Positions 17,501 through 24,532 are shown, counted from the first letter of the stretch. The stretch: DNA of 33,699 nt from Actinomycetota bacterium (GCA_018831265.1 JAHJCO010000041.1:1-33699); one strand, 5' to 3'. The notes: generated by a model not told the origin, from the letters alone. A program made the numbers and translations.

Positions 17501-17546
17501 GGACACGCCGGAGCTAGATCCGAACGAGGTGCTTCCGCAAAGGTAA
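14526..17546 (+). CDS. Secreted GH39-like TIM-barrel protein interrupted by a WYFAEG repeat array (operon copy 1)
   Basis: This protein has 1006 residues. An N-terminal hydrophobic segment (about 24-48) is a signal or anchor. Residues about 63-331 look like the first part of a clan-A glycosidase barrel, with YYEIWDEP (E242 at the acid/base position), then STVISGSLLH and AFDVYRNMFNHIG. The barrel is broken by about 490 residues of WYFAEG repeats (about 332-825). It then resumes with LFNCCDAVGIHLFNPP, a WVRGYRLLRNLM helix and KELIVASCGW. In GH39-like enzymes the last motif would be a TE-F/W-GW nucleophile, but S877-C878 occupy its place, so classical hydrolysis is doubtful. AGGAGGG (14509-14515) precedes this ATG; a GTG at 14550 is an alternative. 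The first part is less GC-rich than its neighbours. Confidence 0.75.
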   Translation: MARFGRGTVKEQTASECTSRFAPIQGLLLTAGLLLTSIALLVFCPSNAHRVAGAKRHHTEPTAATEENPALAGRVLGVQCQYAHVTSPTDNGVPPVKEGGDNPEFWLCSTFGWGTQYIDEQQSFRNVLIPFPYDWFLNVTDAPFGAVWAVRSYRNKFPAGTPMHEKYENFVGTDKYDSVLGDALEKGIEDNLLALLCRRVGGQKGDGNLWRPHKQLEQWATAARKVAFEYGKAIKYYEIWDEPGLDTPSGFPCFDGDVFTDYPPVLQRAYHEIKKGEAECGGGSSTVISGSLLHSAPYIFTPDPKRASDGIEGIEAIPAFDVYRNMFNHIGSGPPEGGEDVSIVASSSNPFVAERPIYFSFNDYKKNGGPALEETATVNRRGGHVAAGYPVTTEPGGSSTWYFAEGCTRADLGMEEYICVYNPNDEEIRVGRRYSGSDEFKGGYAKNKDGTYTYDEARKLIVPAHKRGTIPVHDPNEAGLNQDVSVCIEGFVPGKDRPYAPIPKNVFAERVLYFNFRGFSGGHCAVGRPTKAKSWYFAEGTTRTNHADQRYETYICIQNPDSATATCKLTYMPTNGENMSETVSIPPNSRYTVCPVNVLDENVDFSTYILSDAPVVAERPMYFSLPNGINDGSVEVGATTPRKDFYFAEGATYHDIQEYLCIQNPNPSPADVTLHYMTERGEKQVPIKVEARSRFTVDVNADVGQDHDVSVHVQSTKPVVAERPMYFNYDSKRDEVFIPQKQNPAEIAIRYGGGHVSSGIATPAKKYVFAEGLAGHYFEEYICLQNPNEDAIDVTLDFYSKWGKCWSKTYHINGYRRETVRVFEELALFNCCDAVGIHLFNPPYDSDGNSWVRGYRLLRNLMNDYQYIRGKELIVASCGWPWGEYGPGGAPRANPEAGYDSEKAKNGLEYAPSGGMAGINGLLFEAPEDRCKKVWYFMDIDGPYKEPAPGKEESFNDLYGLYDRFNNQPSCVWYWSDPGYEGGYKKWQEAIPDTPELDPNEVLPQR

Positions 17547-20314
17547 CCAAGGCAGTCGCTTCGATGATTGCAGTATCGCTTGCATTTCTTATGTTATCGT
17601 GCCTGTTCCTCTTGTCTGCCTCTGCCGGCGGAGGCCCTACCTTTCCACTTGGTGAAGAGGGTGTGGAAATATCGCTGCCGCGATGCCACGAGGGTACCGT
17701 GCGAGCACTCGACGATGACGGAGGCTTCTACGAAACGTACGCCCGGGTTGGCGGTGAGTTCACCGAGTGGGAGAAGTACGATGTCTATCTGCAGAAGGTG
17801 GACCCGGATGGCCGAATACACCCGGGGTGGCCAGCCGACTCACTCCCAATCTGTACGCTGCCGGGTTGGCAATCCCCGTACAAGGCTATATTGACGAACG
17901 ACGGGGGCGTAATCATTCCCTGGGGAGATGACCGTCCTGCATTACAAGGTGGCCCCGGCAGCTACTGCCAGCGTGTCGATCCCAGCGGCGAAGTCCATGC
18001 AGGTTGGCCACAGAATGGATTCAAATACCACGACGCAGAAACATGGAGATCCGAGTGGCCGATCTCTTTCGAGGACGAGCAGGACGGTTTTTACGAGTTC
18101 TGGCTCGATTCACGGGATTTCCCCCAGACCGCCGACGCGGATGTCCAGACGTACGACATCTACGGGTATCGGTGCACCGGAGAGCCAGCCACTGCCCCCG
18201 GCTGGCAGTACGGTGGGAAGCGAATCCTTCCAACCCTTGCCTCCAGGTATGATCTGAAGGTGGTGCCCGATGGAAAAGGCAACGCGCTACTTGCCTGGAT
18301 AGAGGACCATGACGTAAGGGCGCTCAAGGTCGGCCCTGACGGCAATCCCTGCGCGGGCTGGGACCCGAACGGGGAGATTTTGATGAATGGAACAGAGCTG
18401 TTCTTGAGCGGCGAGGATACTTGGCCCGAAGCATGTGTGATGGTGCACGACGGCTTCGGGGGCGCGGTGGTCGTGTGGCTGGACTGGGTAAGGGGCCACG
18501 GGGCGACATACCCCTACGGCAACTCCTACTGGGCCCAGAGGGTGGATGCGAACGGAAACATCCTCTGGCAGAAGAACGGCAGGCTGGTCTACGACACCGA
18601 GTTGAACCTGAGCGATCTCCATCAATCTTCATGCCCCGATTCTCTCGGCGGAGCCTTCGTCCTGTTCAAAGCCCCGGAGGGAGACCCATGGCAGGTGATG
18701 CACCTGTCATCCGACGGCACACCGAACGTGTTCACTCTCGGGGGATACCCCGCCGATACGAGTGAAAACGATATCAGGATCGAGGGAGACCGCTCCGGGG
18801 GTATCTTCAGCCAGTTCCACGACGCCGACGGCGTCGTCTATGGGAAGAGCAACACCTCCGACATCAAGCGCTTCACCAGTCAGGGTACGCCCTACACGGG
18901 GTGGGAGAGCCCGGTCATCATTGATCACAGGCTCGACTACGTCCTGGCCTACATGCCCGGAGAGTGCGTGGTCACCTGGAAGAACGGCGCCTTCAACGCC
19001 TGGGAGTCAATTGGCTTCACGCGCATATGCGACCCCCCGAACTTCTCAACCTATATACTCCTGGAGAACCCCAACAGCCAAGCCGCTGATGTTGACCTAA
19101 CCTTCATGCTTCCAGGAGGGATGACCAAGGAACACCAGGTTACCGTCCCAGCCGAGGGCAGGGAAACGGTGTTCCTGAACGAACTTCTCCCCGCGGTGGA
19201 CGTCTCCACCATGGTGAGTGTGGAAGCAACCCTTCCCGTAATCGCCGAGCGCTCCATGTACTTCGACTACATGGGCTCATATGAGGGCGGACACGACTGC
19301 CCGGGCATGACCTCGCCATCAGATACCTGGTACTTCGCCGAGGGCTACACCGCAGGGTCCTTCGACACCTACCTGCTGCTGCAGAACCCGCAGACCCAGC
19401 CAGCAAACGTGACCGTCACATACATGCTCCCGGGTGCACAGACAATAACCGGCGCCTACCAGGTGGCCCCACACGCCCGCTACACGGTGAAGGTGGACGA
19501 CATTCCAGGATTGGAGTCCACCGAGCTGTCCATGAAGGTGGATGCCGACAGGCCCATAACCGCCGAGAGGGCCATGTACTTCGACTACTACGGGCGCATC
19601 GGGGGCCACGGACAGGCGGGGGTACCGGCCCCATCAGCCACCTGGCACCTGGCAGAGGGCTATACCGCCCAATCCTTCGACACCTACATACTGGTGCAGA
19701 ACCCGGGGGATACCCAAGCCACCGTGAGCTACTCCTACCTCAAGGAGGGAGGAGAGCCCGTCCGGAGACAAGAAAGCGTTGCTCCCCACTCCCGCTTCAC
19801 GGTCAAGGTCGACGACGTGCCAGGCATGGAGGCCGCCTCATTCTCCACCACCCTCACCTCGAATGTCCCGGTCATAGCCGAGAGGGCCATGTACTTCGAC
19901 TACGAGGGCAAGTTGGGGGGACACGACTCGGTGGGTGCTACCGCACCTTCAGCCACCTGGCACCTGGCCGAGGGCTATACCGCCGAGGGATTCGACACCT
20001 TCGTGCTGCTGGAGAACCCGGGAGAGACTCCCGCAACGGTCAAGGCCACCTACATGAAGCCCTCCGGGGCTCCCATAGAGAAGACCTACACCCTTGAGGC
20101 CCAATCCCGCTTCACGGTGAAGGTGGACGATATACCCGGACTCGAGGCCACCGAGGTCTCGACCAGGCTGGAAGCGACCGGCGGGTCCGAGATCGTGGCC
20201 GAGAGGGCGGTGTACTTCTCCTACAAGGGCTTGTGGGCAGGCGGACACGACGCCATAGGTGTGACCGCGCCGTCGGCCTCCTGGTACTTCGCTGAAGGGT
20301 ACACGGGGTACTGA
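17483..20314 (+). CDS. Secreted propeller-like protein with C-terminal WYFAEG repeats (operon gene 3)
   Basis: This protein has 943 residues. The start at 17483 overlaps the previous gene by 64 bases but has a good AAGGGGGAT ribosome binding site. ATG 17564 would remove the basic part of the signal peptide (KVTKAVASMIAVSLAFLMLS). Residues about 50-515 contain recurring units of the type GGVIIPW..., RVDPSGEVHAGW, GNALLAWIEDHD, RVDANGNILW, which suggests a beta-propeller of about 50-residue blades. Repeat units follow from F521, W616, W721 and W826, spaced 105-108 residues. The protein ends at W934-YFAEGYTGY, the opening strand of another unit. The first unit lacks its WYFAEG strand. Overlap with the upstream gene indicates one transcript. 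The binding target is unknown. Confidence 0.8.
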   Translation: MAGGNPGHAGARSERGASAKVTKAVASMIAVSLAFLMLSCLFLLSASAGGGPTFPLGEEGVEISLPRCHEGTVRALDDDGGFYETYARVGGEFTEWEKYDVYLQKVDPDGRIHPGWPADSLPICTLPGWQSPYKAILTNDGGVIIPWGDDRPALQGGPGSYCQRVDPSGEVHAGWPQNGFKYHDAETWRSEWPISFEDEQDGFYEFWLDSRDFPQTADADVQTYDIYGYRCTGEPATAPGWQYGGKRILPTLASRYDLKVVPDGKGNALLAWIEDHDVRALKVGPDGNPCAGWDPNGEILMNGTELFLSGEDTWPEACVMVHDGFGGAVVVWLDWVRGHGATYPYGNSYWAQRVDANGNILWQKNGRLVYDTELNLSDLHQSSCPDSLGGAFVLFKAPEGDPWQVMHLSSDGTPNVFTLGGYPADTSENDIRIEGDRSGGIFSQFHDADGVVYGKSNTSDIKRFTSQGTPYTGWESPVIIDHRLDYVLAYMPGECVVTWKNGAFNAWESIGFTRICDPPNFSTYILLENPNSQAADVDLTFMLPGGMTKEHQVTVPAEGRETVFLNELLPAVDVSTMVSVEATLPVIAERSMYFDYMGSYEGGHDCPGMTSPSDTWYFAEGYTAGSFDTYLLLQNPQTQPANVTVTYMLPGAQTITGAYQVAPHARYTVKVDDIPGLESTELSMKVDADRPITAERAMYFDYYGRIGGHGQAGVPAPSATWHLAEGYTAQSFDTYILVQNPGDTQATVSYSYLKEGGEPVRRQESVAPHSRFTVKVDDVPGMEAASFSTTLTSNVPVIAERAMYFDYEGKLGGHDSVGATAPSATWHLAEGYTAEGFDTFVLLENPGETPATVKATYMKPSGAPIEKTYTLEAQSRFTVKVDDIPGLEATEVSTRLEATGGSEIVAERAVYFSYKGLWAGGHDAIGVTAPSASWYFAEGYTGY

Positions 20315-20374
20315 GCGCGCATTCAGCGCAGAACTCAAACACCCGGAGACCGGGAGTCCCGGCCCAAGCGCTTA

Positions 20375-20434
20375 TGATTGGGGGCGGACTTGAGTCTGCC
20401 TTCTCGATCCGGGACTGAATTCCCGGCCCAATCA
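20375..20434 (+). repeat. Cloverleaf-shaped intergenic repeat, copy 1
   Basis: An outer stem TGATTGGG/CCCAATCA encloses two hairpins: GGCGGACT-TG-AGTCTGCC and CCGGGA...TCCCGG. The same layout in the opposite orientation, with a different outer stem, occurs at 26418-26474. Partial copies of the right arm (GGGAGTCCCGGCCCAAGCGC near 20352 and AAGTCCCGGCC near 20440) flank it. Together these fill most of the gap between 20315 and 20524. Confidence 0.7.
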
Positions 20435-20524
20435 TCAGGAAGTCCCGGCCTCAAGCGCGCGACAGGATTCCCGTCACGCCCGCAGAAGTCGTACCCGCCG
20501 AACGGAAACTCGGGAGGTTTTCGC

Positions 20525-21028
20525 ATGCCCAGGCGAAGGACGAAGCTCCACCCTGGGGATATGGCCCCGGATTTCGCCCTCGAGGACGCCTCCACGGGGA
20601 GGACGGTCACGCTGGAGGAGTTCCGGGGGAGCCCGCTGGTCATCACCTTCTACCGCGGGACCTGGTGACCCAACGCCCGAGCGTACATGGGCCATGTACG
20701 GAGGCACACAGAGGACTTCGACAAGCGCGGCGCGAAGGTCGTGGGCATCCTGACCCAGGACCCGGGGCACGTGAAAGAGTACCTCAAGGAGCACTCTTAC
20801 CCCTTCCCGCTGCTGGTGGACTACGACCGCTCGGTGGCCAGGGCCTACGGCGTCCACGTCAAGCTGAACCTCGAGTCGGTCAACATAGCCCGCAACTGCG
20901 TCTTCGTCATCGATGGCGAGGGAATCATCCGATGGATGTACATCGGCTACCACCAGGCCGACTGGCCGGATGACAGCGAGGTCTTCGCGGCCCTGGACTC
21001 GATTACCGCTCCCGCTACGGTTTCCTGA
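20525..21028 (+). CDS. Selenocysteine-containing peroxiredoxin (AhpC/TSA family), UGA read as Sec48
   Basis: The protein has 167 residues if the in-frame TGA at 20666-20668 is read through. The thioredoxin-fold peroxidase sequence is APDFALEDASTGRTVTLEEF, VITFYRGTW, then UGA, then PNARAYMGHVRRH. The family has its peroxidatic Cys exactly at this point (RGTWCP), so UGA stands for the catalytic residue, as in known selenocysteine peroxiredoxins. The frame stays open for 120 more codons with family-typical sequence (GILTQDPGHVKEYL, LLVDYDRSVARAYGV, VFVIDGEGIIRWMYIGYH). A hairpin 14-32 bases after the UGA fits a bacterial SECIS. GGGAGG precedes the ATG by seven bases. It would reduce peroxides in the cytoplasm. 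A nonsense mutation in a dying gene is the alternative. It lies directly upstream of amtB. Confidence 0.85.
20682..20700 (+). promoter_or_regulatory. Bacterial SECIS-like hairpin
   Basis: CGTACATG and CATGTACG form a perfect 8-bp stem closed by a GGC loop. The loop guanines lie 22-23 bases after the last base of the UGA codon, inside the range usual for bacterial SECIS elements, which present G in the apical loop to SelB. The hairpin is within the coding sequence, as expected for bacteria. Confidence 0.65.
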
Positions 21029-21084
21029 GGACAAAAACCCGATCATTCCTCGGTCCTCCCCCGGCGGAAACACGCCCGTAACAT

Positions 21085-21122
21085 TTAACAATCCCGAAAC
21101 AAGCAGGCAATAGTCTCGAAAC
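21085..21122 (+). promoter_or_regulatory. GlnR-type operator upstream of amtB copy 1
   Basis: Four half-sites with exact six-base spacers are present: TTAAC-n6-GAAAC-n6-GCAAT-n6-GAAAC. This matches the actinobacterial GlnR consensus, gTnAc and GaAAc in alternation. The last half-site ends ten bases before the -10 and covers the -35 position, as expected for an activator site used under nitrogen limitation. Confidence 0.75.
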
Positions 21123-21132
21123 ACCCCGGCGA

Positions 21133-21138
21133 TAGATT
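21133..21138 (+). promoter_or_regulatory. -10 element (TAGATT) of amtB copy 1
   Basis: TAGATT followed by TGC lies ten bases after the GlnR-type operator. The identical hexamer at the identical distance precedes the second amtB. No -35 hexamer is evident because the operator occupies that position. Confidence 0.55.
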
Positions 21139-21177
21139 TGCCAACGGAAGACATCCGCCGAACGGGAGTTGCGCACC

Positions 21178-22557
21178 ATGTCTCGCAGAACGAAGATCAT
21201 CCTGCTGTCGCTGGTCGCTCTCAGCCTGCTGTTCCTATCGGCATCCCCGGCGATGGCGCAGGGCACCACCAAGTCAGTCGAGCAGATAAAGACGGCCCTG
21301 GACACGGTCTGGGTGCTGATCGCGGGCTCGCTGGTATTCATCATGCAGCTCGGTTTCTTCTTCCTGGAGGGCGGGCTCACCAGGGCCAAGAACGTGTCCA
21401 ACGCCATGCTTAAGGGCGCCATGGACTTCTGCCTGGGGGCGCTCATCTTCTGGATGATCGGCTACGGGATCATGTTCGGCACGGACGCCGGCGGCTTCAT
21501 GGGCACCAACAACTTTTTCCTCAACGCGGTGAACCCCACGCGGGGCAACCTCCCGACCTACGTGTTCCTGTTCTTCCAGATAGCGTTCGCGGGCGCGGCG
21601 GCCACTATACTCGCCGGCGGCATCGCCGAGCGCCTGAAGTACAGCGCCTACGTGATAGCGACCATCTGCATAACCGGCCTTATCTACCCCTTCGTCGGCC
21701 ACTGGATATGGGCCGAGGGCGGCTGGCTCGCGCGGCTGGGAATGATCGATTTCGCGGGCTCTACGGTGGTCCATACCGTCGGGGGGACCTGCGCGTTCGT
21801 GGGGGCGCTGATGCTCGGGCCGCGGCTCGGCAAGTACGGGAGGGACGGAAAGGTGAACGCGATACCCGGTCACAGTATCCCGATGGTGGCGCTGGGCACG
21901 TTCATCCTCTGGCTGGGCTGGTTCGGGTTCAACCCGGGAAGCACTCTGAGCGCCTCCCCGGCCATCGCTCATATCGTCATGACCACGACTCTCGCGGGGG
22001 CGGCGGGTGGGACCGCGGCGATGTTCCTCACCTGGGCCCGGTACGGGAAGTCCGACGTCAGTATGTCCATGAACGGTATCCTCGCCGGATTGGTGGCGGT
22101 GACTGCGGGCTGCGCGAGCGTGAGCCCCGTGTCCGCGGTCATCATAGGGACCGTCGCCGGGATACTGGTGGTCTTCTCGGTCGAGTTCATCGACAAGAAG
22201 CTGAAGGTCGACGATCCCGTCGGTGCGACCTCGGTGCACTGCGTGTGCGGAGTGTGGGGCACCCTGGCCGTGGGCCTTTTCGCGCAGGCGAGCTTCGGCA
22301 GGGCGAACGGGATAGCGGCCGTCAATGGTCTCTTCTACGGCGGCGGTCTCAAGCAGCTCGGACTGCAGGCCCTGGGGTCGGTCTCCACCCTCGCCTGGGT
22401 CGGAGCGACCGCCGCTCTCATGTTCTACGTGATAAAGAAGGTCGTCGGCATCCGTGTCGGCGACGACGACCAGCGCATCGGGCTCGACATAGCCGAGCAT
22501 AACGTGGAGGCTTACCCCGAGTTCCTGCAGGTGCCGCAAGACCAGGAGGTGGCCTGA
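21178..22557 (+). CDS. amtB: Ammonium transporter AmtB (copy 1)
   Basis: This 459-residue Amt/Rh channel has an N-terminal signal sequence ending near MAQG and about 11 membrane helices. The conserved aspartate lies in DFAGSTVVH (D191), and the pore twin histidines correspond to H199 and H354 (SVHCVCGVWG). FFLEGGLTRAKN and WLGWFGFNPGS are family signatures. The cytoplasmic tail ends GLDIAEHNVEAYPE, the part that contacts PII. ATG 21178 is used rather than TTG 21169, with GGGAG upstream. The glnK gene follows after two bases, the classic amtB-glnK pair for ammonium uptake under nitrogen limitation, and a GlnR-type operator precedes it. Confidence 0.95.
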   Translation: MSRRTKIILLSLVALSLLFLSASPAMAQGTTKSVEQIKTALDTVWVLIAGSLVFIMQLGFFFLEGGLTRAKNVSNAMLKGAMDFCLGALIFWMIGYGIMFGTDAGGFMGTNNFFLNAVNPTRGNLPTYVFLFFQIAFAGAAATILAGGIAERLKYSAYVIATICITGLIYPFVGHWIWAEGGWLARLGMIDFAGSTVVHTVGGTCAFVGALMLGPRLGKYGRDGKVNAIPGHSIPMVALGTFILWLGWFGFNPGSTLSASPAIAHIVMTTTLAGAAGGTAAMFLTWARYGKSDVSMSMNGILAGLVAVTAGCASVSPVSAVIIGTVAGILVVFSVEFIDKKLKVDDPVGATSVHCVCGVWGTLAVGLFAQASFGRANGIAAVNGLFYGGGLKQLGLQALGSVSTLAWVGATAALMFYVIKKVVGIRVGDDDQRIGLDIAEHNVEAYPEFLQVPQDQEVA

Positions 22558-22559
22558 AA

Positions 22560-22898
22560 TTGAAGAAAATAGAGGCCGTCATAAGACCCGACAAGCTCGA
22601 CGACGTGCTGTCGAGGCTCGGGGATCTCTCCTACCCGGGCGTGACCATCAGCGAGGTCCGCGGCCACGGCAAGCAGAAGGGCGTCAAGCATATGTGGCGG
22701 GGCACCGAGTACACCGTGACCTACCTCCCCAAGATAAAGATCGAGGTCGTAGTGCTCGATGAGGACGAGGGGAGAGTCACCGACGCGATCGTGGTTGCGG
22801 CGCGAACCGGGGCCATCGGGGACGGCAAGGTATTCATAAGCGACGTAAAAGACGCCATAAGGGTCCGGACCGGTGAGGCCGGCGACAAAGCCATCTGA
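22560..22898 (+). CDS. glnK: PII nitrogen regulatory protein GlnK
   Basis: This 112-residue PII protein begins at a TTG codon with AGGAGGTG (22543-22550) nine bases upstream, two bases after the amtB stop. The T-loop reads MWRGTEYTV, with Y51 at the modification site that is uridylylated in enterics and adenylylated in actinobacteria. The C-terminal signature GKVFISDVKDAIRVRTGE is complete. It senses ATP/ADP and 2-oxoglutarate and plugs AmtB when ammonium is plentiful. It should be co-transcribed with amtB from the GlnR-controlled promoter. Confidence 0.96.
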   Translation: MKKIEAVIRPDKLDDVLSRLGDLSYPGVTISEVRGHGKQKGVKHMWRGTEYTVTYLPKIKIEVVVLDEDEGRVTDAIVVAARTGAIGDGKVFISDVKDAIRVRTGEAGDKAI

Positions 22899-22918
22899 AC
22901 GATGCCTGGCACGCATGA

Positions 22919-23131
22919 CTGTGGACTACAACCGGCTCGGTCGCAAGAGCATATGGCGTCCACGTAGAGCTCAACCTCGAGTCGGTCAACATAGCCCGAA
23001 ACTGCGTCTTCGTGGTGGACGGCGAGGGGATCATCCACTGGATGTACATAGGCTACCATCAGGCGGACTGGCCGGATGACAGCGAGGTCTTCGCCGCCCT
23101 CGACTCCATCACGGCGCCCGTCCCGTCCTGA
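22919..23131 (+). pseudogene. Peroxiredoxin relic (3' part only, frameshifted)
   Basis: About 70 codons match the C-terminal part of the peroxiredoxin at 20525-21028. VDYNR is followed, after a one-base insertion, by RAYGVHVELNLESVNIARNC and VVDGEGIIHWMYIGYHQADW, ending SITAPVPS and a TGA. The first 95 or so residues, including the catalytic site, are missing. It lies before the second amtB exactly as the complete gene lies before the first. This indicates an ancestral duplication of a peroxiredoxin-amtB unit followed by decay. Confidence 0.85.
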
Positions 23132-23160
23132 CAGCACCTCCCGGTGCGCTCTCGCGCCAA

Positions 23161-23198
23161 TTAACAAATAGGAAACAACGGCGCAACATCCTGGAAAC
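23161..23198 (+). promoter_or_regulatory. GlnR-type operator upstream of amtB copy 2
   Basis: TTAAC-n6-GAAAC-n6-GCAAC-n6-GAAAC, again with exact six-base spacers, lies 10 bases before TAGATT. The spacer sequences differ from those of the first operator while the half-sites are kept, which argues for selection on protein binding. Confidence 0.78.
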
Positions 23199-23208
23199 AT
23201 CGTGCTTG

Positions 23209-23214
23209 TAGATT
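23209..23214 (+). promoter_or_regulatory. -10 element (TAGATT) of amtB copy 2
   Basis: TAGATTTGC has the same sequence and spacing as before amtB copy 1. It supports a start codon at 23253, since an in-frame upstream start at 23202 would precede the transcription start. Confidence 0.55.
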
Positions 23215-23252
23215 TGCGCCCGGAGACACACCGCATCGGAAGGAGCAAGCGC

Positions 23253-24476
23253 ATGGCGAATATTAATTCCGGCGATACCGCATGGGTACTGATGTCGGCC
23301 GCCCTGGTGCTCATGATGACGCCGGCCCTGGCGTTCTTCTATGCGGGCATGGTGCGCAAGAAGAACGTCCTTTCGACGCTCAGCCTGAGCTTCGTGACCA
23401 TCGGCCTGGTCAGCATCCAGTGGATACTCATCGGCTACACCCTCGCCTTCGGGCGTAACCTCGGCGGCCTCGTGGGGGGCTTCAACTTCGCGGGCCTCGC
23501 CGGAGTGGGGTACGGGCCGAACGCGGCCTACGCGCCCACCATCCCGCACCAGGCCTTCATGGCGTACGAGATGATGTTCGCGATAATAACCCCGGCCCTC
23601 ATAACGGGGGCCTTCGTGGAACGGGTGAAGTTCAAGACCTTCCTGGTATTCATCCTGGTCTGGGCGACCGTGGTGTACGATCCGCTGGCTCACTGGGTCT
23701 GGGGGGTCGGTGGCTTCCTGCGCAACATGGGGACCCTGGACTTCGGCGGCGGTACGGTAGTGCACATGAGCGCCGGTTTCGCGGCCCTGGCGTTCGCCAT
23801 GGTGATCGGCCAGCGCAAGGGCTACGGCAAGAATCCGATGGAGGCCTCCAACATCCCGTTCACCGTCCTGGGGGCCGGCCTGCTCTGGTTCGGGTGGTTC
23901 GGGTTCAACGGCGGCGGTGCCTTCGCCGCCAACGGCCTGGCGGTCAACGCCCTGATAACGACCAACACCTCAGCCGCGGCCGCGGCGGTGGTCTGGATGT
24001 TCCTGAGCTGGCACGACGACAAGCCGAGCGTGCTGGGAATAGTCACAGGCGCCGTCGTGGGCCTGGTGGCCGCGACACCCGCGGCCGGTTTCGTGAAACC
24101 GTGGGCGGCGATGCTCATCGGCGGGATCGCGGCCCCGATAAGCTACTACGCGATACGTTACCGTCAGAAGACGAAGCTGGACGAGTCCCTGGACGTGTTC
24201 GCCTGCCACGGTCTGGGAGGGTCGTGGGGGATGCTGGCGACCGGCCTCTTCGCGACGGTGGCCGTCAACAAGGCGGGCGCGAACGGGCTGTTCTACGGCG
24301 ATCCCGGACAGCTGGGCATCCAGGCGGCGGCCGTGGGCATAGTCGCGGTATTCGCCTTCGTCGCGACCTACGTCATCGTGAAGATCCTCGACAAGACCAT
24401 GGGCCTGCGGGTGAGCGAAGAGGCCGAAGAGGCCGGACTGGATATCAGCGAGCACGGCGAACAGGCCTATGCCTAG
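23253..24476 (+). CDS. amtB: Ammonium transporter AmtB (copy 2)
   Basis: This 407-residue Amt family channel lacks the cleavable leader of copy 1 and starts MANINSGDTAWVLMSAALVLMMTP directly before the first helix. The twin histidines are H171 (DFGGGTVVHMS) and H319 (DVFACHGLGGSWG); FFYAGMVRKKNVLS and WFGWFGFNGG are family signatures. The tail GLDISEHGEQAYA resembles that of copy 1. The two are diverged members of the family rather than a recent duplicate. GGAAGGAG lies seven bases before the ATG. No second glnK follows, so GlnK at 22560 may serve both channels. Confidence 0.95.
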   Translation: MANINSGDTAWVLMSAALVLMMTPALAFFYAGMVRKKNVLSTLSLSFVTIGLVSIQWILIGYTLAFGRNLGGLVGGFNFAGLAGVGYGPNAAYAPTIPHQAFMAYEMMFAIITPALITGAFVERVKFKTFLVFILVWATVVYDPLAHWVWGVGGFLRNMGTLDFGGGTVVHMSAGFAALAFAMVIGQRKGYGKNPMEASNIPFTVLGAGLLWFGWFGFNGGGAFAANGLAVNALITTNTSAAAAAVVWMFLSWHDDKPSVLGIVTGAVVGLVAATPAAGFVKPWAAMLIGGIAAPISYYAIRYRQKTKLDESLDVFACHGLGGSWGMLATGLFATVAVNKAGANGLFYGDPGQLGIQAAAVGIVAVFAFVATYVIVKILDKTMGLRVSEEAEEAGLDISEHGEQAYA

Positions 24477-24532
24477 CGGTGCCGCTCCGCGCGGACCACA
24501 TCAGAGCGACTCCTGCCTCCCGGGCCGAGGCG

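Noticed and set aside
20525..20668. Reading the peroxiredoxin as a pseudogene with a nonsense mutation
   Set aside because: The UGA is exactly at the catalytic Cys, there is no other lesion in 167 codons, and a SECIS-like hairpin follows. It remains a formal alternative until selenocysteine machinery is shown.
22901..22916. REP-like core (TGCCTGGCAC) at the edge of the peroxiredoxin relic
   Set aside because: Only the short core is present, without the TAATAC/GTATTA arms. It could be chance.
24475..24486. Terminator hairpin (AGCGG-TG-CCGCT) after amtB copy 2
   Set aside because: The stem is only five bases with no T run, too weak to call.
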